In this document: positions 14,915 to 20,925 of the stretch, piece after piece
Layout: each line of letters begins with the position of its first letter
Numbering within the stretch: position 1 is the first letter of the stretch
Assembly: GCA_937923375.1 (NCBI GenBank)
Contig: CALAJG010000171.1
Location: 1-23,574 of the forward strand
Length of the DNA stretch: 23,574 nucleotides
Reading direction: 5' to 3'
Source of the DNA: an uncultured Leucothrix sp.
Lineage (GTDB): Bacteria > Pseudomonadota > Gammaproteobacteria > Thiotrichales > Thiotrichaceae
The notes under the pieces: model-generated
The model's input: only the letters and a program-made list of their open reading frames with translations
What the model was told of the DNA's origin: nothing
The model's database searches: none
Translations under genes and position numbers: made by a program

Positions 14915-15403
14915 TCAGTCCTGCTTATTCAACTTTTGGTACAAGGTTGAAACCTCACGACTGGTTGACCTCAATAAGCTGTCTAAGCTGAGTACTACGA
15001 ACTCCACCAAGTTCACACTTATATAAGGATGCTCAATACAAAGCCGTTTGTACATCGGGCGGGTAACGCCTAACAGTTCCGCGCCGTCTTTAGATCCACG
15101 TAAACGAATCGTTCTTGGCTGCCGATCGAAAAAAGACATATGACCAGTTAAAGTTCCGGGACCTAACCGACCAACCTCTATTTCAACACCCAGCTCTTCT
15201 CTATAAAGAACTATTTCTCCACCTACCACCAGAAATAGCTCATCGCTTATGGTCCCCAGTTCACTGAGGACTTCATTCGCCCCAATTTCTTTGCTACGAG
15301 TAAAAGCGACAAACTTCTCAACCTCATCACGCGTTAAGGCAGCACAAAAATTAGGGCTGGTCTCGCTAACTTTATTAGCAAGCGCTTGCAAATAAGGATC
15401 CAT
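14915..15403 (-). CDS. Stand-alone cyclic-nucleotide-binding-fold protein
   Basis: A 162-residue protein consisting of one cNMP-binding (CRP/Fnr-type) beta-barrel. ISDELFLVVGGEIVLYRE (52-69) and the GRLGPGTLTGHMSFFDRQ segment (78-95) are the landmarks. After the barrel comes only a helical tail (about 115-160); there is no helix-turn-helix, so it is not a CRP-type DNA-binding regulator. In the phosphate-binding cassette the usual Gly-Glu is Gly87-His88, while Arg97 followed by Thr is kept, so cAMP binding is doubtful and another ligand, or none, is possible. It is the first gene of a five-gene minus-strand cluster with a good -10 box 34 nt upstream, and is divergent from ibaG. Confidence 0.85.
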   Translation of the reverse strand: MDPYLQALANKVSETSPNFCAALTRDEVEKFVAFTRSKEIGANEVLSELGTISDELFLVVGGEIVLYREELGVEIEVGRLGPGTLTGHMSFFDRQPRTIRLRGSKDGAELLGVTRPMYKRLCIEHPYISVNLVEFVVLSLDSLLRSTSREVSTLYQKLNKQD

Positions 15404-15436
15404 CGAACTATCCGGTTAATTCCAATTGTTATTAGT

Positions 15437-15442
15437 ATTATA
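15437..15442 (-). promoter_or_regulatory. -10 box for the five-gene minus-strand cluster
   Basis: A perfect TATAAT on the minus strand, giving a leader of about 27 nt before the ATG at 15403. No good -35 box is found at 16-18 nt; that region is occupied by the opposing -10 box at 15461-15466. Confidence 0.45.
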
Positions 15443-15460
15443 CGCCCTCATCAAAAAAGC

Positions 15461-15466
15461 TATAAT
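15461..15466 (+). promoter_or_regulatory. -10 box for ibaG and the CDF transporter
   Basis: A perfect TATAAT on the plus strand, giving a leader of about 39 nt before the ATG at 15512. Its -35 region would fall on 15438-15443, which is the opposing gene's -10 box. The two boxes form an inverted repeat, TATTATA/TATAATA, 18 nt apart. Confidence 0.5.
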
Positions 15467-15511
15467 ATGCCGTTATTTCATCACCATATGACGTCAAAAC
15501 AGGAATTTCAC

Positions 15512-15748
15512 ATGAGTATCAGTAACGAAGCGGTAGAAAAACTAATCACATCAGCTATTCCCGGAGCTGAGGTAACCGTTTCAGGCGATGGTTATAAGTA
15601 TGAAACCACCGTTATTAGTCAGGATTTTGAGGGATTAAATAAAGTTAAACGACATCAACTCGTCTATGCTGCGGTCAACTCTGCCATTACGTCTGGTGAA
15701 CTTCATGCACTTACTATTACAGCGCTCACCACTGAAGAAGCCGCTTGA
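15512..15748 (+). CDS. ibaG: BolA-like protein (IbaG type)
   Basis: A 78-residue BolA-family protein. VTVSGDGYKYETTVIS is the BolA beta-hairpin, and LNKVKRHQLVYAAV the conserved helix, followed by HALTITALT. These match the IbaG/YrbA branch, whose members bind monothiol glutaredoxins and Fe-S clusters and in E. coli affect acid tolerance. I start at the ATG at 15512, with AGGA 7 nt upstream; the frame is open back to 15386 but that extension has no family similarity and crosses the promoter. The stop TGA overlaps the TTG start of the next gene, so the cation transporter is translationally coupled. In many gammaproteobacteria ibaG neighbours murA and the mla genes; here it does not. Confidence 0.9.
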   Translation: MSISNEAVEKLITSAIPGAEVTVSGDGYKYETTVISQDFEGLNKVKRHQLVYAAVNSAITSGELHALTITALTTEEAA

Positions 15749-16881
15749 GCCAGCAAGAGAAAAAAACGCAGCGTTACCTTGCAACGCGCAAGGTGACATT
15801 GGTTGGTGTCATCGTCAATATTGTACTGGCCTTTGCACAAGTTGCCGGTGGCGTTATTGCACAATCTCAAGCACTAATCGCTGATGGTTTTCATACGCTT
15901 TCCGATTTAATTACCGATTTTGTAGTACTGATCGCCGCTAAAATGGCCAGCAAAGATGCTGATGAAGACCATCCATATGGCCACGAACGTATAGAAACAA
16001 TCGCAACTATAATTCTTGGGATGGCGCTAGGCGCAGTGGGTATTGGGATCGCATTGGACGCTGCTGACAGACTTCAACACCCAGAAAAACTTTTGCAACC
16101 GGGCATACTGGCAATTGCGTTGGCTGCTTTCGGCATCCTTTGTAAAGAGGGCCTATTTCGCTACACGTATCACGTGGGCAAGCGTATTAACTCATCTCTT
16201 CTTAAGGCCAATGCAACCCACCATCGTAGCGATGCAATCTCTTCTGTCATGGTGGCCATTGGGGTAACTGCCAGCGTTATTTTTTCTATTCCTTGGCTGG
16301 ATGCACTGGCTGCAGTAGCGGTCTCCGTCATGATTTTCTACATGGGTGCCAAGTTAATTTTAGATAGCACCTTGGAATTAGTTGATACGGCCTGGGAGAG
16401 TGAAAAAGTCGAGTCAATGCTCATGTTGATTAGCAATGTGCCAGGTGTTCAGAACGCTCATATGCTGCGAACTAGAAAAATGAGTTCAAGCGTGTTGGTT
16501 GATGTTCATATTCAAGTCTCTCCGTATATAAGCGTATCTGAGGGTCACCACATTGCAGAACAAGTAATGAGCCAGCTTAGAGCGGAATACGATGAAGTAA
16601 GCGACATCATGGTCCACATTGATCCTGAAGATGACGAGACCGCTGCACCGTCCAAGCATTTACCAGATAGGCAGACTTTACTAGAATCCATCAATCCAAT
16701 TCTTAAACAACACCAGGTTAACGCGTTGCTTGACAATATTGTGATTCACTATCTTGATGGAGACATAATTCTAGAGATATCTATTACCGAACCGTTGGAT
16801 TCACCAACGATAGCCTCTTTAAAACAGCGTTGTGCTGAGGTTTCAGGAATCAATAAAGTAACTATTCTACAAAAGCTTTAG
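15745..16881 (+). CDS. Cation diffusion facilitator family transporter
   Basis: A 378-residue inner-membrane metal/proton antiporter. Six TM segments fall between about 15 and 205. The metal site motifs are DGFHTLSD (His50/Asp54) in TM2 and HHRSD (His159/Asp163) in TM5, an HxxxD/HxxxD pair usual in zinc-type members, and DEDHPYGHERIE is the TM2-TM3 loop signature. The cytoplasmic dimerisation domain is at about 215-293. A further 70 residues (305-378) look like a second ferredoxin-like domain, longer than the common form of about 300 residues. The start is a TTG at 15745 overlapping the ibaG stop (TTGA), implying coupling; the next ATG would remove the first TM segments. Probable substrate Zn2+, possibly Fe2+ given the ibaG link. 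Confidence 0.92.
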   Translation: MSQQEKKTQRYLATRKVTLVGVIVNIVLAFAQVAGGVIAQSQALIADGFHTLSDLITDFVVLIAAKMASKDADEDHPYGHERIETIATIILGMALGAVGIGIALDAADRLQHPEKLLQPGILAIALAAFGILCKEGLFRYTYHVGKRINSSLLKANATHHRSDAISSVMVAIGVTASVIFSIPWLDALAAVAVSVMIFYMGAKLILDSTLELVDTAWESEKVESMLMLISNVPGVQNAHMLRTRKMSSSVLVDVHIQVSPYISVSEGHHIAEQVMSQLRAEYDEVSDIMVHIDPEDDETAAPSKHLPDRQTLLESINPILKQHQVNALLDNIVIHYLDGDIILEISITEPLDSPTIASLKQRCAEVSGINKVTILQKL

Positions 16882-17002
16882 CTGCCTTGCTGCGCTTATC
16901 GGAAGATCATTCCCCATTTCATAGTCAAGCGTTAGACTAGAAAAACTCTAAGAAGTTAGTATCACGCATAATACCTATAACCATAACGCGGATGTCCTGA
17001 CA

Positions 17003-17428
17003 ATGATCAAGACCTTTACCTTAAATAAAATTGAGCACCAAGTTAGTTCTGCCACTAAAGGAATGCTGACTTACCACATAACGGATGAAACTGGCTATTC
17101 CAGGACAGTATCCGGTATTACTATTCTTGACGAAGCTCAAAGTATCAAGTCAATTAATCCAGTTCACAAACGTGAATTGCCCTTAATTGATACATTATCT
17201 CATCTTAAAGAGGATGAAAAATTTAGTTTAGATTTTAGTTCTTACAATCGGTACTTCAATCGTGACACTAATAAAACTGTCAATCAGGAAGCCTACGACA
17301 ACGTCATGATGATGACGAATGAACCAGACGAAGAAGACGGGTCGATAATGTCTCGGATAATGATCATTGGCAGTGGCTTAGCGCTGACTTTATTCGGCCT
17401 TATCATGTTGATCATGAATCTAAGTTAG
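17003..17428 (+). CDS. Hypothetical tail-anchored membrane protein
   Basis: A 141-residue protein I do not recognise. Residues 1-110 are soluble and fairly polar, with IEHQVSSATKGMLTYHITDE suggesting beta strands. An acidic stretch follows (NEPDEEDGS), then a single C-terminal hydrophobic segment (about 117-140) ending at the stop. That architecture is a tail anchor, with the soluble part most likely in the cytoplasm. The ribosome binding site is weak (GGATG about 10 nt before the ATG), and 121 nt separate it from the transporter gene, so it may have its own promoter. Codon use looks like that of its neighbours, which supports it being real. Function unknown. Confidence 0.7.
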   Translation: MIKTFTLNKIEHQVSSATKGMLTYHITDETGYSRTVSGITILDEAQSIKSINPVHKRELPLIDTLSHLKEDEKFSLDFSSYNRYFNRDTNKTVNQEAYDNVMMMTNEPDEEDGSIMSRIMIIGSGLALTLFGLIMLIMNLS

Positions 17429-17511
17429 TTTCCCCCTAAACGATTGCTTTAGTGTCTAACGTTCTATTTTTAGAATTTCTGACTTGGCATCGTTTTACAA
17501 CCAATTCCAGG

Positions 17512-17548
17512 CAAATTACAGACTATCTTTCCGAAAGCCTGTAATTTG
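17512..17548. repeat. 10-bp perfect inverted repeat upstream of the SPOR-dnaB genes
   Basis: CAAATTACAG (17512-17521) and CTGTAATTTG (17539-17548) are exact reverse complements around 17 nt. The loop itself contains the smaller hairpin CTTTCCGAAAG (17527-17537). No T run follows on either strand, so it is not a standard terminator. It lies 84 nt after the hypothetical gene. Confidence 0.7.
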
Positions 17549-17559
17549 AGTCTAAAGAT

Positions 17560-17599
17560 CATAACCACTTAATTTTGCCAGCATAATTAAGTGACTATG
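17560..17599. repeat. 15-nt inverted repeat (13/15 paired) upstream of the SPOR-dnaB genes
   Basis: CATAACCACTTAATT (17560-17574) pairs with AATTAAGTGACTATG (17585-17599) at 13 of 15 positions, nine in a row next to a 10-nt loop. It starts 11 nt after the previous repeat and is followed by TTGACA (17602-17607), a perfect -35 box; I find no -10 box at standard spacing. It could be an operator or a leader structure for the SPOR-dnaB transcript. Confidence 0.6.
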
Positions 17600-17698
17600 G
17601 TTTGACAGACGGTATACGTTTATCAAGGCATGTATTATCATATGGGCACCAACCGTGCATCGGATGCCCCGACGATAATAAAATATGGAAGCTGCCAC

Positions 17699-18151
17699 AT
17701 GCCAAGCTACAAAAATAATATTTCCTCCTTGCCCAAACAAAATGGTATTGCAATTAAGACAATTCTAATTTTTCTAGTTGGTATTGTCCTACTGGGCCTT
17801 GGCTACAACTATTTGAAGAAAAATAATTTTTTCGGGTTGTCCACAAATACAATTACCTCCCCTATTCAAGGTATGAATCCGTTCACTGAAAAAGATGACT
17901 TTTCAGGATTTGGCGTTCAGGTCGTCGCCACGACTAGCCTGACAGAAGCGAAGAAAGTCATGAACAAGTTTGCCCTTGATGGTTACTCATCATTTATTGT
18001 GCAAACCACTCAACGTGGCAATCCCCTTTACTTAGTGCGACTTGGCCCATATACACGAGCAGAAGCTATAGCGGTTAACGATAAAATAAAACGGCGTTAC
18101 AAAAGAAGTCCCTATGTCAGGAAGAGTTTCGTTATTTTTCGTGAAGGTTAA
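17699..18151 (+). CDS. SPOR-domain membrane protein
   Basis: A 150-residue bitopic inner-membrane protein: short cytoplasmic N-terminus (1-18), one TM helix (about 19-38), a linker, and a C-terminal SPOR domain (71-147) with FGVQVVATTSLTEAKKVMNK, YLVRLGPYTRAEA and a final strand KSFVIF. SPOR domains bind peptidoglycan stripped of stem peptides, as found at division sites, and the topology matches FtsN/DedD-like proteins. I start at the ATG at 17699 because GGAAG lies 7 nt upstream; the frame is open to ATGs at 17630 and 17642 but these lack a Shine-Dalgarno. dnaB follows after 18 nt and is probably co-transcribed. Confidence 0.85.
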   Translation: MPSYKNNISSLPKQNGIAIKTILIFLVGIVLLGLGYNYLKKNNFFGLSTNTITSPIQGMNPFTEKDDFSGFGVQVVATTSLTEAKKVMNKFALDGYSSFIVQTTQRGNPLYLVRLGPYTRAEAIAVNDKIKRRYKRSPYVRKSFVIFREG

Positions 18152-18169
18152 AACAGGTAAACTAAGTTA

Positions 18170-19537
18170 ATGTCGACCGAGAGTTTTGAATCGTTACGCA
18201 TTCCACCCCACTCTATTGATGCGGAACAATCCGTGCTGGGCGGGCTTATGCTCGATAACCGTGCTTGGGACATTATTGCAGATAGGGTATCTGAAGAAGA
18301 TTTCTACCGGAAAGATCATCGTTTAATTTTTCGCTCTATTGCCCAACTTGCCGAAGAGAGTAAACCACTTGACTGGATAACGCTGTCAGAATGGTTAAAA
18401 CAACGCTCTGAGCTTGAAAATGCCGGTGGTACTAGCTACTTAGGTACTCTGGCAAAGGACACCCCAAGTGCTGCTAACATTAGAGCTTACGCTGATATTG
18501 TTAGAGAAAAATCAGTATTACGTCAGTTGATTAGCGTTGGAACGGATATTTCCGATCTAGCATTTAATAGTGGTGAAAGAGACAGCAAATCTTTATTGGA
18601 TGAAGCAGAACAGCGTGTCTTTAAAATTGCAGAGCAAGGCACCCGCCAACAATCGTTTAAGCCGATTAAAGAGCTGCTAAAAGAAAGCTTGGATCAAATT
18701 CAGCGCCTAGCAGAAACTGATGGCACCATAACGGGAACAGCCACCGGTTACTCAGAGCTCGATGAAAATACTTCAGGCTTAAATGCAGGTGATTTGATTA
18801 TCGTAGCCGGACGCCCTGCAATGGGTAAAACGACATTTTCAATGAATATTGCTGAACACGTGGCACTTAACGACAAGCCCGTTGTTATCTTCAGCATGGA
18901 AATGCCAGCCGAGCAATTGATTCTCAGAATGTTCGCGTCGCATGGGCGTGTTCCTCTAAGTGATATTCGAACCGGTAAAATACGCGATGAAGATTGGCCT
19001 CGTGTGGCCATGGCAGTTAAAGCCTTTTCAAAGACCAAACTATTCATCGATGATACAGCAGGACAGTCACCGACTGAACTTCGCGCTAAAACAAGGCGTC
19101 TTGCTCGTGAGCATGGACAACTCGGTGTTATTGTTATTGACTACATACAGTTAATGCAATCAGGAACAAAATCCGACAATCGGGCGGCCGAAATATCAGA
19201 AATCTCACGCTCGCTGAAGGGCCTTGCTAAAGAGCTAAAATGTCCAGTTATCGCCTTGTCCCAGCTAAATCGAAGTCTGGAGCAGCGTCCCAATAAGCGT
19301 CCAATCATGTCTGACCTACGTGAGTCCGGGGCGATTGAGCAAGACGCAGATATTATTATGTTTGTTTATCGCGACGAAGTGTATGACGAGGACTCACCAC
19401 AAAAAGGCCAGGCCGAAATCATTATTGGCAAGCAAAGAAATGGGCCAATTGGCACCGTTCGACTTACTTTCCACGGCAAGTACACGCGCTTCGACAACTT
19501 TGCGCCCGATGTTTATGCACCTGACTTTAATAGTTAA
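18170..19537 (+). CDS. dnaB: Replicative DNA helicase DnaB
   Basis: A 455-residue hexameric 5'-3' replication fork helicase. The N-terminal domain (about 10-115) begins PPHSIDAEQSVLGGLMLDN; a linker helix follows (about 160-180); the RecA-like motor carries Walker A GRPAMGKT (214-221), FSMEM with the catalytic Glu244, Walker B VIVIDYIQLM (Asp324), SQLNRSLEQRP, and SDLRESGAIEQDAD. Length is normal and no intein interrupts it. The ATG is used with a weak upstream AGG. In many gammaproteobacteria dnaB follows rplI and precedes alr; here a SPOR-domain gene precedes it and a lipoprotein gene follows, so the local order is different. Confidence 0.98.
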   Translation: MSTESFESLRIPPHSIDAEQSVLGGLMLDNRAWDIIADRVSEEDFYRKDHRLIFRSIAQLAEESKPLDWITLSEWLKQRSELENAGGTSYLGTLAKDTPSAANIRAYADIVREKSVLRQLISVGTDISDLAFNSGERDSKSLLDEAEQRVFKIAEQGTRQQSFKPIKELLKESLDQIQRLAETDGTITGTATGYSELDENTSGLNAGDLIIVAGRPAMGKTTFSMNIAEHVALNDKPVVIFSMEMPAEQLILRMFASHGRVPLSDIRTGKIRDEDWPRVAMAVKAFSKTKLFIDDTAGQSPTELRAKTRRLAREHGQLGVIVIDYIQLMQSGTKSDNRAAEISEISRSLKGLAKELKCPVIALSQLNRSLEQRPNKRPIMSDLRESGAIEQDADIIMFVYRDEVYDEDSPQKGQAEIIIGKQRNGPIGTVRLTFHGKYTRFDNFAPDVYAPDFNS

Positions 19538-19642
19538 GCTCTAATACATCTTGCTGTTCTAGAATCTGTTGTTTTATCGAACTAAATATAAACGCTTAAG
19601 TCATATAGATTTATTGCTATCTAACTAAAATAAGGAATATTC

Positions 19643-20119
19643 ATGAATAAGAACTTAAAAAGTGGCCTGTTGGCCGTATCTATCATTTCTACAGGGTTTA
19701 TTACTGGCTGTGCTGGTGGCGCTATGAGTAATAGCGAGACTCGCGCAGTGATTGGCGCAGTAATAGGTAGCGAAATTGGCAAGGAGTTTGGTGGAGGCAA
19801 GGGTAAAAAGGTCTCACGCCTACTGGGCGCGGCTATTGGTGGCTATATTGGTGCGACTTTGGGTCGCCCTTTAGATGGAAATGATCAGCGAAACCTTCAT
19901 CAAGCTATGTCGAGTGCTCCGGATAATAGCCGGGTACGCTGGCAGAATAATCAGTCAGGTGCCACCTATGCAATCACTCCAACAAGCAGTTATCAGGCAG
20001 CGGTTAACAATACCCCGGCACAATGTCGTAACTATACAATGACTGTAGATATGGGCGGAACGCCACAGTTTGTCCAGGGAAAAGCGTGTATGGTCAATGG
20101 GCAGTGGGTTAACGCCTAA
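19643..20119 (+). CDS. Glycine-zipper lipoprotein
   Basis: A 158-residue predicted outer-membrane lipoprotein. The signal peptide ends in the lipobox ITGC (Cys23); Ala24 favours outer-membrane sorting. A glycine-zipper 2TM segment covers about 36-77 (IGAVIGSEIGKEFGGG, then LLGAAIGGYIGATLGRPLD). The C-terminal part has two cysteines (in PAQCRNY and GKACMVNG), a pattern seen in the Rickettsia 17-kDa antigen-like family, where this C-terminal domain is common. AAGGA lies 7 nt before the ATG. It is 105 nt after dnaB and may have its own promoter, though I found no convincing one. Role: an envelope protein of unsettled function. Confidence 0.9.
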   Translation: MNKNLKSGLLAVSIISTGFITGCAGGAMSNSETRAVIGAVIGSEIGKEFGGGKGKKVSRLLGAAIGGYIGATLGRPLDGNDQRNLHQAMSSAPDNSRVRWQNNQSGATYAITPTSSYQAAVNNTPAQCRNYTMTVDMGGTPQFVQGKACMVNGQWVNA

Positions 20120-20147
20120 TATCTTGCTCTTGCTGATAAGTTTTCAA

Positions 20148-20175
20148 AAGCCAACTCTGCTTTCAGGGTTGGCTT
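20148..20175. terminator. Bidirectional terminator between convergent units
   Basis: AAGCCAAC (20148-20155) pairs with GTTGGCTT (20168-20175); the stem extends inward through a T-G wobble and CTG/CAG to about 12 bp with a CTTT loop. No T run follows on the plus strand, but on the minus strand TTTT follows, so it probably serves moaE best and may also stop the lipoprotein transcript. Confidence 0.65.
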
Positions 20176-20219
20176 AACAAACCTTAGTAACTTTCAAACA
20201 GCGATGGAGTGCCTACCAT

Positions 20220-20669
20220 TTAGGTACCTGGAGTATTTTTCTCAACCCAACGCGACTCGCCTGACATTAGATTTTCTTTCTTCCAAAACGGTGCCTTATG
20301 CTTAAGTGCTTCCATTAGGAAGCGGCATCCATCAAAAGCAGCCGCACGATGCGCCGACCAAACAGCGACTAATACAATCGGGTCTGCCGGCAGAATCTTA
20401 CCCACCCGATGCATAAGCAAGACGTGTAACAGCGGCCACTTTTCGTTTGCCTCGTCAACAATTTCTTGCAGCTGTTTTTCCGTCATAGCAGAATAATGCT
20501 CAAGAGTCATTTCAAGCACCTCATCGCCTTCATTTAAATCACGCATGGTGCCAACAAAAGTCGCTGTAGCGCCATAATTTGTATGATTTTGAAAGTTGCT
20601 AGTTTGAAAATCAGAGATTTCTATCCAAGGCTTGAGCGCTTCCGTTTGGACCTTAATCAACTGTGCCAT
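20220..20669 (-). CDS. moaE: Molybdopterin synthase catalytic subunit MoaE
   Basis: A 149-residue large subunit of molybdopterin synthase, which transfers sulfur from MoaD thiocarboxylate to precursor Z (cPMP). TATFVGTMRDLNEGD (35-49) carries the conserved Arg43. TLEHYSAMTEKQLQEIVDEA, HRVGKI and SAHRAAAF follow, then LKHKAPFWKKE with Lys123 and Lys130, the positions of the active-site lysines of E. coli MoaE. It begins 5 nt after moaD with GGAGGG 8 nt upstream of its ATG, placed inside the last codons of moaD. It ends the minus-strand unit; a terminator lies about 45 nt beyond its stop. moaA, moaB and moaC are not in the window. Confidence 0.96.
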   Translation of the reverse strand: MAQLIKVQTEALKPWIEISDFQTSNFQNHTNYGATATFVGTMRDLNEGDEVLEMTLEHYSAMTEKQLQEIVDEANEKWPLLHVLLMHRVGKILPADPIVLVAVWSAHRAAAFDGCRFLMEALKHKAPFWKKENLMSGESRWVEKNTPGT

Positions 20670-20674
20670 AGATT

Positions 20675-20911
20675 TTACCCTCCAGTAACCGGAGGGAAGA
20701 AAGCAACCTCGTCACCCGGTTGAACCACGGCATCTAATGAAGCGTACGATTGATTAATCGCAACTAAACTAGCATCAGGCAAATCTATCGAGGGATTTAT
20801 TGCTTTCCAAACCGAAGCGGCATCGCTAGCATCTTTTAGGTCGATACTAGACTCTGCCACTCCAAGCAATTCACGCAAACTGGCGAAATACAATACTTTA
20901 ACCGTTTGCAT
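20675..20911 (-). CDS. moaD: Molybdopterin synthase sulfur carrier subunit MoaD
   Basis: A 78-residue ubiquitin-fold protein ending in VTGG, the C-terminal di-glycine that is adenylated and turned into a thiocarboxylate. VKVLYFASLRELLG (N-terminus) and GDEVAFFPPVTGG (C-terminus) are diagnostic. The frame extends three codons further, to a GTG at 20920; I prefer the ATG at 20911 because it has GGTG 6 nt upstream and gives the better family length. The gene follows glmS after about 14 nt, so it is transcribed with it, and moaE follows after 5 nt. Being downstream of glmS is not the usual place for moaD/moaE, which normally sit with moaA/moaC. Confidence 0.93.
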   Translation of the reverse strand: MQTVKVLYFASLRELLGVAESSIDLKDASDAASVWKAINPSIDLPDASLVAINQSYASLDAVVQPGDEVAFFPPVTGG

Positions 20912-20925
20912 AGTCAGCACCGTTT

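Noticed and set aside
15386..15511. A 42-codon upstream extension of ibaG
   Set aside because: It crosses both -10 boxes, has no BolA similarity, and the ATG at 15512 has a better ribosome binding site.
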